Source: Calditrichota bacterium | Lineage (GTDB): Bacteria > Zixibacteria > MSB-5A5 > GN15 > FEB-12 | DNA: 8,608 nucleotides | Reading direction: 5' to 3' | NCBI GenBank assembly: GCA_030641085.1 | Contig: DAOWIC010000139.1 | Coordinates: forward strand, 1 to 8,608 | Part shown: positions 1 through 6,146 of the stretch, in pieces | How positions within the stretch are numbered: the first letter of the stretch is position 1 | How the letters are laid out: every line of letters starts with the position of its first letter | Program-made: the position numbers and the translations under genes | The notes under the pieces: generated by a model | What the model was told of the DNA's origin: nothing | The model's input: the letters and a program-made list of their open reading frames with translations, nothing else | Databases searched by the model: none

Positions 1-262
1 AGTTGAGCGTGTCCGCGAACGGCTTCAGCAGAACCGGCGCACCGTCGGCTATAAGCGCAACATTGGCCGGTGTGATGTGTATCTCCTCACTGGCGGCTCT
101 GGAGACCTCGAGATAGACCACCACCTGCGCCAGCATAGCGCCTTCTGCCGTCCGGTCCTGCGCCCTCACCGGATGGGCGAACAGGCCCAGACAAAGGCAC
201 AGTATGATGGCCACCAACAGGGCGATTCCGGACAGACTGGTGTTGTCGGGATAACGGGACAT
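1..262 (-). CDS. Exported protein of unknown function, N-terminal part only
   Basis: Only the first 87 codons are present; the gene runs off the left edge of the window. The start ATG at 262-260 has an AAGGTG Shine-Dalgarno-like stretch about 12 nt upstream. The product opens with a short polar N-terminus, a hydrophobic segment (about residues 12-29) and an AHPVRAQ context that looks like a signal peptidase I site near residue 34. The mature part begins with an alternating hydrophobic pattern (AQVVVYLEV), suggesting a beta-rich periplasmic or surface domain. I recognise no family. It is co-directional with the cytochrome cluster but separated from it by an intrinsic terminator at 282-316, so it is probably transcribed mainly from its own promoter or by readthrough. 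Function cannot be assigned from this fragment. Confidence 0.6.
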   Translation of the reverse strand, partial: MSRYPDNTSLSGIALLVAIILCLCLGLFAHPVRAQDRTAEGAMLAQVVVYLEVSRAASEEIHITPANVALIADGAPVLLKPFADTLN

Positions 263-281
263 GGGTTCGCTTTTCACCTTT

Positions 282-316
282 AAAAAGCGCCCGGACCCTA
301 CCGGCCCGGGCGCTTT
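282..316 (-). terminator. Rho-independent terminator of the cytochrome operon
   Basis: A perfect 11-bp stem (284-294 with 306-316) and an 11-nt loop, GC-rich in its core. Read on the minus strand it is followed at once by five T residues. It lies about 50 nt past the stop of the six-heme cytochrome gene and just before the ribosome-binding site of the next gene, so it should close the NHL-cytochrome transcript. Confidence 0.85.
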
Positions 317-364
317 AAATGTATGCCTAATGACTCTGAAAGTCAATCTTTCGCGGTCACTACG

Positions 365-1420
365 TTACGGAGTGGTGACGTGATCGCCGACATCCTTCAC
401 GTGGCACTTGTTGCAAAGCGAACGCTGATCGGGATCTGCATAGGGATCCGGGATCGCGTACGAACCGGACTCCAGGCCATCCTCTTCCAGCAGTGTGACA
501 CTAAAGTCCCAGCGACCCGCGTTAGGAGCGGATGATGCGTGGGCGCGGTGGCAAGTCAAGCACATAATATCACTTGTAGCAACCGGACCCGCGGTGCCCG
601 CGGTCGTGTTGGCTGGATCTTCAAACGGAACCTCAGCCAGGTAAGCCGTGGCCTGAACGCCGCCAGTCAGATCGTTGGTACCGTTGTAGGCGTTGTAGTT
701 GGAAGCCCAAGTGCCGCCCAGGTTCATCCCGGACCTGTGGATCAGGTCAGAGCCGCTGTTCTGCTGGTGGTAGCGGCCGTGGCAGTTGGCACACCAGGCG
801 CTCATACCGGACTGATAGGCGGTGTGGTTGGTCTGAGACTCGGAACCGAAGTGAACGCTGAGACCATCCGCAACCGGAGCGGCGTTGAGGAACGTGAACG
901 AGTTGGCCTGGATACCACCGATGCCGTACAGAAGACGGAAGTTGGTGTTACCGTGCGGGTCGTGGCAGCTCGAGCAACCAAGAACCGCCGCGCTGTATGT
1001 ACCGCCCGGGGCCGCCGCCAGCGTAGCGTCGGCAGCAAGACCGGCCGACGGAGCCACGATGTTGTGACCGGCAGCGTCACCGCCGATCGGATTGGTGGCG
1101 CCACCGTGACCGTCGTTCAGGTTGTCTTCATCCAGGAAAGTGAAGTTACCGGCACCCTTAAGGTCCGGCGGAGCCAGCGGGTCGGCACCGTATACCGCAC
1201 CCAGTCCGGTCGCATGACAGGACAGGCAGACGTCACTCGGGGAGACGTCAGTGAGCAGCCAGGGGTTGCCCGTCGCAGCGCCACCAACGGTAGCACCGTT
1301 TTCGCTGTTATGCATGGTGTGGCAACCATTGCAGTGAGCCACGCCAGCATCGTGGAAGGCAAAGGAAGAGCCGCTCAAAACGAAGCAGATCCCGATTGCC
1401 AGCAGCAATACCTTACGCAT
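365..1420 (-). CDS. OmcS-like hexaheme c-type cytochrome, candidate extracellular nanowire subunit
   Basis: Exported six-heme cytochrome. Numbering from the upstream ATG at 1426, CXXCH motifs lie at residues 32-36, 67-71, 151-155, 212-216, 289-293 and 338-342. Their flanks match my memory of Geobacter sulfurreducens OmcS: GCHTMHNS, GHNIV, APGGTY, CSSCHDPHG, GMSxWCANCH, DLTGxxQAxAYL, CHRAHAS and CNKCHxKD. After cleavage at SSFA|FHDAG the second His of CHTMH is mature residue 16, which in the OmcS filament ligates a heme of the next subunit. His 121, 158, 220, 230 and 296 could supply the other distal ligands. The mature chain, about 330 residues, is shorter than OmcS (about 407). I prefer the ATG at 1420: GGAGGT (1432-1427) directly abuts the 1426 ATG but sits 6 nt from this one. 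It lies about 27 nt after the NHL gene, so co-transcription is likely. OmcS homology is strong; assembly into filaments is inferred. Confidence 0.9.
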   Translation of the reverse strand: MRKVLLLAIGICFVLSGSSFAFHDAGVAHCNGCHTMHNSENGATVGGAATGNPWLLTDVSPSDVCLSCHATGLGAVYGADPLAPPDLKGAGNFTFLDEDNLNDGHGGATNPIGGDAAGHNIVAPSAGLAADATLAAAPGGTYSAAVLGCSSCHDPHGNTNFRLLYGIGGIQANSFTFLNAAPVADGLSVHFGSESQTNHTAYQSGMSAWCANCHGRYHQQNSGSDLIHRSGMNLGGTWASNYNAYNGTNDLTGGVQATAYLAEVPFEDPANTTAGTAGPVATSDIMCLTCHRAHASSAPNAGRWDFSVTLLEEDGLESGSYAIPDPYADPDQRSLCNKCHVKDVGDHVTTP

Positions 1421-1447
1421 TTTCATACCTCCAATGCATTAAAGGAA

Positions 1448-2656
1448 CTAAGGTGTCAAAAGGCCGTCGCCTTTTGGTTTTGTGTTCACAATTTCTGAGT
1501 CGCGAGACACAACTTCCGCCCGCGACGCGTCAGTATCTTCAATCACAGATCCGTTATTCGCATTATCACTTTGCGGCCCCCTCGAAACCGCACTGCCCGC
1601 TATTCCTGCCCGGTCATAAATGAACTGCGGTATGCGACAGGCCTGGATCCGATTTAAGAATATCTGACCGATGTAAACCATATCCTGATTATCCACCGCC
1701 AGCAGGGTCGGATGGTAGAACCAGCCTGGCTGGTAGCCCTTGCCGCCAAACTCGCCGAGGAATTTCCCCTCGAGCGTGAAGCAAACCACCGCATAACGGT
1801 GCTTGTCAAGAATCAGTAGCAAATCGTCGTTGGTCAGAGTGGCGGCAACCGGGAAGTTCAATTCCCCGATATTGTTCCCCTTGTAGCCGGTGGTGCGAAG
1901 GAACTGCCCATCGAGAGAATAAATCTCCACCGTGCCCAGTGATCCGACCGGAATGAAAATCCTCCCCCCGCCGACCGATATCGATCCCACCACCTGCTCC
2001 CGTCGCAATTCCTCGCTGAGCTTGCCGAGAACACGGAAGGCGTGTCGGAACTTGCCTTCACTGTCGAAGCTTACTACCCGGATACCGTGGACATCATATA
2101 TGTAGAGATTGTCCTCCTCATCGAGAGCAATCGTACCGATCTCAATCTGAGTACTATCCGGCACGCCAGTGATATCAAGCTCTCTAATGAAGAGACCGTC
2201 AAAATCGAACAGGAAAAGGCGCCGACCTTCGATAGTGCTGCCAACAATGTATATTTGACCTTTGGAATCGACCGCGACGTCACGCGGCATCGAGAAATGA
2301 TCGCCGCCGCTGAATTCATGGCGGAAAGTGCCGCTGCTATCGAGAATCAGTACCCGGTTGTGGGCCGGATCGGCGACAAACAGTTCATCAAAATTGCGGT
2401 CGACAAATATCGCCGCCGGCCGCAACCAGTGATTGGCGGCGCCCGGAAGCCCAAGCTCTCTGACAAACTCGGCTGGGACAGAAAAATCCACCGGGTCAGT
2501 TGCTGACATAACCGCAGGCGTTGTGAAATAATTCACTAAAAGAATCAAAAATAGGATCAAGGCGATCTTCGATGGAACACGCGCAGAATTGATAGCGCGA
2601 CGCGGTCGACTGGATCGAGATAAAAGATTAAGAGACCCACTTATTGGCAATTCCAT
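1448..2656 (-). CDS. Exported NHL-repeat six-bladed beta-propeller protein
   Basis: With the start at 2656 the product is 402 residues: a basic N-terminus, a hydrophobic export segment (about 30-45), a likely cleavage near VMSA|TD (about 52), then about six propeller blades (79-115, 123-164, 173-207, 222-258, 268-300, 312-341). Each has the NHL pattern of a buried I/V-A/F-VD, a small turn and a Y/F-V/I strand (LFVADPAHNRVLILD, MPRDVAVDSKGQIYIV). The tail, about 345-402, is polar and probably disordered. No heme motif is present, so it is more likely a scaffold, chaperone or binding protein than an electron carrier. It is the upstream partner of the OmcS-like gene, 27 nt away. From memory, Geobacter omcS also has an NHL-repeat gene next to it. 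The start is uncertain: the frame stays open to an ATG at 2794, but that extension is AT-rich, lacks a Shine-Dalgarno site and covers a regulatory dyad. The 2656 ATG has no clear ribosome-binding site either. Confidence 0.8.
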   Translation of the reverse strand: MELPISGSLNLLSRSSRPRRAINSARVPSKIALILFLILLVNYFTTPAVMSATDPVDFSVPAEFVRELGLPGAANHWLRPAAIFVDRNFDELFVADPAHNRVLILDSSGTFRHEFSGGDHFSMPRDVAVDSKGQIYIVGSTIEGRRLFLFDFDGLFIRELDITGVPDSTQIEIGTIALDEEDNLYIYDVHGIRVVSFDSEGKFRHAFRVLGKLSEELRREQVVGSISVGGGRIFIPVGSLGTVEIYSLDGQFLRTTGYKGNNIGELNFPVAATLTNDDLLLILDKHRYAVVCFTLEGKFLGEFGGKGYQPGWFYHPTLLAVDNQDMVYIGQIFLNRIQACRIPQFIYDRAGIAGSAVSRGPQSDNANNGSVIEDTDASRAEVVSRDSEIVNTKPKGDGLLTP

Positions 2657-2701
2657 ACTATGCCGACAGGCAGTGAAGGAGTTAAGAGTCCTAAATGCAT
2701 A

Positions 2702-2748
2702 AAGATACCAGAAGCGGATAAGATTACTCTTGTGAAAATTCTCACAAG
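2702..2748 (-). promoter_or_regulatory. Crp/Fnr-family operator with candidate -10 element
   Basis: Positions 2729-2748 form a perfect dyad, CTTGTGA-N6-TCACAAG, containing the textbook Crp-family core TGTGA-N6-TCACA. Its centre (2738.5) is about 82 nt upstream of the preferred NHL start. A TATCTT at 2707-2702 on the minus strand would put a transcript start near 2695-2697. The dyad would then sit around -42, the usual place for a class II Crp/Fnr activator site. The dyad is directly visible; regulator identity and activation are inferred. Confidence 0.55.
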
Positions 2749-2835
2749 GGTTGATCCTGTTTAACGACTTCTGGTTGGATTCCATTTCTAACATTTCGGA
2801 ATAATACTATTTGTTTAGCTCGCCAAGTTGGAATA

Positions 2836-2863
2836 AAGATAATATCTATCCGTGATATGTCAA
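2836..2863 (-). promoter_or_regulatory. Candidate sigma-70 promoter upstream of NHL-OmcS unit
   Basis: On the minus strand a perfect TTGACA (2863-2858) is followed after 16 bp by TATCTT (2841-2836), giving a predicted transcript start near 2829. It would read through the Crp-like dyad into the NHL gene. A protein bound at the dyad would then lie about 90 bp downstream of this start and could act as a roadblock. The -10 match is only moderate. Confidence 0.4.
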
Positions 2864-3025
2864 GACCAAAAGTAGTAAATCTTACGAGAAATTGGAAAAA
2901 TTTTTGTCACCTCGAATATATTTCCCGTAAAGCAGAGTGATTCAATCGCTTATAATTGATTAGATTTTTGACAGACATGGCCGAAATTCGCCCGCGAAAG
3001 GTGTTTTGCCGCGTGCAACAGCTAT

Positions 3026-3781
3026 TTATGGATTATGCTGGTGACAGCCCCGGCAAAGTTCGTATGGTGAATCAAAGACGATCAGCAGATTTTCATCCGG
3101 CGAGGTGAGCTGATGGCAGGTCTGGCACTCCATCAGGCCGTCGTCCAACGGCAGGCGGGGGTCGAGATAATAGCGGATTTGGTTGCGCGTGTAGCCACTG
3201 CCCGGGACGACCTTAACGCCGGTCGGATGGCTGGCCGACTGCATCACGCGAGGAAGATATCCTGCCCCCTCTGGAAGATTACCGGTCGATGAGCCGGACG
3301 AGTGGCAGGCAAGGCAGGTTTGAGAGGGTGATATCTGTCTCCGGCGCGCGAGATTCGAATGGTAGTAATCAGCCGCCTGACGGTGCCCGATAGAGAGCTT
3401 CGTCAGATCACTTCCGGGAGCATGGCAGGCGATACATTGATATTTAGCGGACTTATTGTCAAAGTCGAAAGAAAACGACGCCTTGCCGACCTGAATCGAG
3501 GCGGGACTGCGATATGAATGGCAGGCGGCGCACCGCTTGTCGGATCGACCGTGAAATTGCGGCACGGTGGAACTATTGGAAGGCTCCTGGAGTACGTGGC
3601 AACTCCGGCAGCGACTGTCCGGTATGCCGCCGCCCATACCCTCCTGCGTGGCATCGGCCACAAAAGCGTGGCAGGCGCTGCAGTCCTGACCTTCGTGGGC
3701 TTGCAGTCCCGTGGAGTTCGGGGTAACCGGGACTGATCCTGCCATGAGAAGAAAAAGAAATGTAAGGACGGTGTAAATCAT
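3026..3781 (-). CDS. Exported seven-CXXCH multiheme c-type cytochrome
   Basis: A 251-residue protein with a signal peptide (about 1-28, cleavage near LQA|HEG) and seven CXXCH motifs at 34-38, 58-62, 84-88, 116-120, 156-160, 219-223 and 243-247. No lipobox cysteine is seen, so it is expected to be soluble in the periplasm or secreted. Only six histidines lie outside the motifs (29, 77, 133, 141, 185, 249), one short of full intramolecular bis-His ligation. I do not recognise a named family. The density of roughly one heme per 32 mature residues is typical of electron shuttles. The start ATG at 3781 has an AGGA about 8 nt upstream. It is co-directional with and upstream of the NHL and OmcS-like genes, so it may feed electrons to the OmcS-like wire; that role is inferred from position. 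The gene diverges from the anion transporter. Confidence 0.85.
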   Translation of the reverse strand: MIYTVLTFLFLLMAGSVPVTPNSTGLQAHEGQDCSACHAFVADATQEGMGGGIPDSRCRSCHVLQEPSNSSTVPQFHGRSDKRCAACHSYRSPASIQVGKASFSFDFDNKSAKYQCIACHAPGSDLTKLSIGHRQAADYYHSNLARRRQISPSQTCLACHSSGSSTGNLPEGAGYLPRVMQSASHPTGVKVVPGSGYTRNQIRYYLDPRLPLDDGLMECQTCHQLTSPDENLLIVFDSPYELCRGCHQHNP

Positions 3782-3918
3782 GATGCGTATCCTGCGTGAA
3801 CTGATCTTTTACCCCCATATCGGTGGACCGGTGGATGTATCTTTGTTTAGGCGGGCAAAAAAGATCCATCGCGCTGAAGTATGTTTAGAAAATGCTCAAA
3901 ACGGACGCCTGAACATGC

Positions 3919-3947
3919 TTGACACAATCGATTGTTTTGCCTATAGT
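3919..3947 (+). promoter_or_regulatory. Strong sigma-70 promoter of the anion transporter with palindromic spacer
   Basis: A perfect -35 TTGACA (3919-3924), a 17-bp spacer and a -10 TATAGT (3942-3947) predict a transcript start near 3954, about 90 nt before the transporter ATG. The spacer begins with the 12-bp perfect palindrome ACAATCGATTGT (3924-3935), which overlaps the last -35 base and is a plausible repressor site. The promoter elements are seen directly; repression is inferred. Confidence 0.75.
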
Positions 3948-3967
3948 CCGGCTCATAATTTTGCGTT

Positions 3968-4011
3968 CCGGAGGTTCGACTAATATGATCCAGCCGACTT
4001 TGGTCCTCCGG
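3968..4011 (+). promoter_or_regulatory. Leader inverted repeat masking a Shine-Dalgarno sequence
   Basis: CCGGAGG (3968-3974) and CCTCCGG (4005-4011) are perfect 7-bp complements flanking 30 nt in the transporter leader. Pairing would bury the GGAGG that serves the upstream ATG at 3985. Part of the right arm (CTCC, 4006-4009) could instead pair with GGAG (4029-4032) in the transporter's own ribosome-binding site, so two exclusive folds are conceivable. I match it to no known riboswitch. Confidence 0.35.
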
Positions 4012-4065
4012 GCCACAGCCGACCGGGTGGAGTTCTGTAATCATGCCACAAAAAATAGAGTTTGA
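3985..4065 (+). CDS. Possible 26-residue leader peptide overlapping the transporter start
   Basis: A short ORF (begins MIQPTLVL, ends NHATKNRV) starts 10 nt after a strong GGAGG and stops at the TGA at 4063-4065, overlapping the first 23 nt of the transporter gene in another frame. Its ribosome-binding site looks at least as good as the transporter's GGTGGAG. It could couple or throttle transporter translation. No conservation can be judged here, so it may be chance. Confidence 0.25.
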   Translation: MIQPTLVLRATADRVEFCNHATKNRV

Positions 4066-5464
4066 CGAAAAGGGGAATGTAGTACTCAAGGTTAACTGGA
4101 AGGTGGCCCTCAAGGTCTTTTTCATCCTGGCGCTTGCGTTCGCCAGCTATTTCCTGCCACTGCCGGGACTCACCACCGCATCGCGGATCTGCCTTGCGAT
4201 TTTCGTGGGCGCGGCAGGTTTCTGGATCACCGAAGCGATCCCGCCGTTCGCCACCGCGATCATGGTGATCGTCCTGTCGATTTACTTCCTGGGTTTCCCC
4301 GGCGGACCGCTGGGGCTGAAACTTCAGGGAGTCGACACCAGCTATCGCATCTTTCTCAGTCCGATTGCGTCGCCGGTGCTGGTGCTGTTTTTCGGCGGCT
4401 TTATCCTGGCCGTGGCGGCCGCCAAACACGGCTTCGACGTACGACTGGCCAAAGCGTTTCTGAAACCGTTCGGCACCCATCCGAAGATGGTGCTGCTGGG
4501 TGTCATTGCGACCACAGCCTGCTTTTCGATGTTCATGTCGAACACGGCCACGACAGCCATGATGGTGGCTATTCTGACCCCGCTGTTCACCCATTTTGAG
4601 GGCCGCGATCCATTCAAGAAAGCGCTGGTGCTGGCGGTGCCGTTTGCGGCCAACATCGGCGGTATCGGGACTATCATCGGCACCCCCCCCAACGCAGTCG
4701 CCGCCAGTGTGCTGGGAGAGCTGGGACACCCCGTGTCGTTTTTCCAGTGGATGCTGGTTGGTGTCCCGGTGGTGATAATTTTGCTGTTCTGCACCTGGGT
4801 AATCTTGCTCAAGGTATTCAAGCCGCGTGAGGACCATTTCGAAATTCTCTTTCCCGAGGAACTCGAAGTCACCTGGGATCTGGTGGTCGTCGTCGTCACC
4901 TTCGCCTCCACTGTCGGTCTCTGGCTGACCCAGCCGCTGCACGGTATCCCGTCTGGAGTGGTGGCGCTGATCCCGATTATGGTCTTTACTATGTTCGGCA
5001 TTATCGATCGTGATGATCTGAGAAAGATCGAATGGCACGTGCTGATTCTGATCGCGGGCGGTATGACCCTGGGTGTGGCGATGAAAGCGTCGGGGTTATC
5101 GGATGTGCTGGTCGGGCTTATCACCGGAGCCGGTCTTTCGCCGCTGGCGCTGCTGATCGCCTTTGTTGTCTTTTCGCTGGTAATTTCCAATTTCATGCGT
5201 AACACGGCGGCATCCAACCTGATGATTCCACTGGTGACCGGGCTGAGTGTCATTTCGCCGGTGGTCGGCGCGATCGGTGTTGCCTTCGCCTGCTCGATGG
5301 CGATGAGCCTGCCGATCAGTACGCCCCCCAACGCGATTGCCTTCGCCACCCGCGCTATCGAAACCAGGGATATGGCTAAATACGGCACATTGCTGTCGCT
5401 CATCGGACTCGCGTTGCTGGTGAGCGCGATTTTCTTGCTGAAGAGTTTTACTGATCTAATATAG
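4043..5464 (+). CDS. DASS/SLC13-family divalent anion:sodium symporter
   Basis: A 473-residue polytopic inner-membrane protein of the usual length for the DASS (CitT/INDY) family. These proteins import dicarboxylates, or in some branches sulfate or phosphate, with sodium. The two inverted halves are visible: a first SNT motif (SNTATTA, residues 166-172) followed by TPPN (214-217), and a second half with NTAAS (387-391) followed by TPPN (427-430). FWITEAIPPFAT (60-71) is also a typical family signature. The second SNT motif reads Arg386-Asn-Thr instead of Ser-Asn-Thr. A soluble loop (about 258-280) separates the halves. GGTGGAG lies 10 nt before the ATG. It stands alone on the plus strand, divergent from the seven-heme cytochrome and convergent with epsI. 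Uptake of organic acids as electron donors would suit a metal- or mineral-respiring cell, but the substrate is not shown by the sequence. Confidence 0.88.
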   Translation: MPQKIEFDEKGNVVLKVNWKVALKVFFILALAFASYFLPLPGLTTASRICLAIFVGAAGFWITEAIPPFATAIMVIVLSIYFLGFPGGPLGLKLQGVDTSYRIFLSPIASPVLVLFFGGFILAVAAAKHGFDVRLAKAFLKPFGTHPKMVLLGVIATTACFSMFMSNTATTAMMVAILTPLFTHFEGRDPFKKALVLAVPFAANIGGIGTIIGTPPNAVAASVLGELGHPVSFFQWMLVGVPVVIILLFCTWVILLKVFKPREDHFEILFPEELEVTWDLVVVVVTFASTVGLWLTQPLHGIPSGVVALIPIMVFTMFGIIDRDDLRKIEWHVLILIAGGMTLGVAMKASGLSDVLVGLITGAGLSPLALLIAFVVFSLVISNFMRNTAASNLMIPLVTGLSVISPVVGAIGVAFACSMAMSLPISTPPNAIAFATRAIETRDMAKYGTLLSLIGLALLVSAIFLLKSFTDLI

Positions 5465-5477
5465 GCTTGCTTTCCGG

Positions 5478-5502
5478 CCGGGCGACCGATGATGTCGCCC
5501 GG
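5478..5502. terminator. Hairpin between convergent genes
   Basis: A perfect 9-bp GC-rich stem (CCGGGCGAC 5478-5486 with GTCGCCCGG 5494-5502) and a 7-nt loop, 14 nt after the transporter stop and about 20 nt past the epsI stop on the other strand. Its place between convergent genes suggests a bidirectional terminator. Neither strand has a T-tract after the stem, so intrinsic termination may be weak. Confidence 0.45.
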
Positions 5503-5522
5503 TCACCCCCCTCGAAAAACAT

Positions 5523-6146
5523 TCAGAAGGGCAGGTAGCTGTAGATCCGGCCGACAAACAGCTTTTCGAACTCGGCCAACGCCTTGAGACTGCGTGGATT
5601 ATCGTCGGTAATGATTCGGACAAAGGCGACATCCTTCGGCCTGAGGGTCAGCGAACTGATTGTCTCGTACAGTCGGAAGACATAGTCATTGGCTGTTTCG
5701 CCGAAGTTGGTGACATACCAGAAATCCATCACCTGGCCGGTCTGCTCGTAACGCAGTTCGAAACGGTGAGCCGGGATCGTTCGCTCGTCCAGTTGAATCG
5801 GATGCTCGTAATCGTCGAAAATCACCCAACCCGAACCGGGCAGGCAGTTGCGGGGCGAGTGCGGTCCGCCGAAGCTGGCCTCGGATGAAAAGAAATCGAA
5901 AAAGAGATGGATCCTCACACCGTCGGGGTTGACATAGGTGGCCGAAAAGATCGCCTTGGGATTTAGCAGTTCCAGGGTCCAGCGATCGATCTTCTCCGCC
6001 CGGCCGACCCACTGACCGACCTCAAGCGGGAAGCTGTCGAAGTTCGCCACCGCCGCCGACTGCGGCCGGTAGTACTTGAACAGCGAGGTGATCGCGAAGG
6101 TGACGACCAGCAGGCTTATGATGATACCAAACGATTTCTTATCCAT
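5523..6146 (-). CDS. epsI: EpsI-family exosortase-associated protein
   Basis: A 207-residue protein with an N-terminal membrane anchor (about 5-22) followed by the EpsI (DUF3485) domain. Hallmarks are FPLEVGQW (39-46), the signature HSPRNCLPGSGW (96-107), and FWYV (142-145). In this family the domain is either fused to the C-terminus of an exosortase or encoded beside it; here it is separate. Its biochemical role is not settled; it travels with exosortases and exopolysaccharide genes. I chose the ATG at 6146 because the EpsI domain and its anchor begin there; the open frame upstream to 6416 is only the exosortase gene read in another frame. The gene overlaps the exosortase 3' end by 31 nt, which implies translational coupling. 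It should lie in the inner membrane with the domain in the periplasm. Confidence 0.88.
   Translation of the reverse strand: MDKKSFGIIISLLVVTFAITSLFKYYRPQSAAVANFDSFPLEVGQWVGRAEKIDRWTLELLNPKAIFSATYVNPDGVRIHLFFDFFSSEASFGGPHSPRNCLPGSGWVIFDDYEHPIQLDERTIPAHRFELRYEQTGQVMDFWYVTNFGETANDYVFRLYETISSLTLRPKDVAFVRIITDDNPRSLKALAEFEKLFVGRIYSYLPF

Larger units (their letters stand above)
2657..3025. other. AT-rich regulatory intergenic region, no gene seen
   Basis: This stretch between the seven-heme cytochrome stop and the preferred NHL start holds no convincing gene on either strand. It is clearly more AT-rich than its surroundings. It carries a Crp-like dyad and a sigma-70-like promoter candidate, both oriented towards the NHL gene. 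I see no strong terminator behind the seven-heme cytochrome: the TTCG/CGAA inverted repeat near 2989-3000 is too short. Readthrough from that gene into the NHL-OmcS unit is therefore possible. Confidence 0.6.

Noticed and set aside
365..1420. Exosortase sorting signal on the cytochromes or NHL protein
   Set aside because: None of the three ends in a short motif, hydrophobic helix and basic tail; the OmcS-like protein ends DHVTTP and the NHL protein ends in a polar tail.
539..1498. Long open frame on the plus strand opposite the six-heme cytochrome gene
   Set aside because: It is antisense to a gene with six heme motifs and a signal peptide. Its translation is rich in V/R/G/T with no domain or export signal, as expected of a shadow frame in GC-rich DNA.
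2042..2506. 154-codon plus-strand frame across the NHL gene
   Set aside because: It is antisense to well-formed NHL blades and has no ribosome-binding site or domain.
2980..3022. Possible terminator after the seven-CXXCH cytochrome
   Set aside because: Only 4-5 bp inverted repeats with very small loops and no proper T-tract.
3980..5038. 352-codon open frame on the minus strand across the anion transporter
   Set aside because: It is the complement of a clear DASS transporter, and its product is a very His/Arg/Gln/Asp-rich low-complexity sequence typical of antisense translation.
4342..5403. 353-codon minus-strand frame, also across the anion transporter
   Set aside because: A second antisense shadow with no recognisable domain, covering the two SNT/TPPN halves of the true gene.
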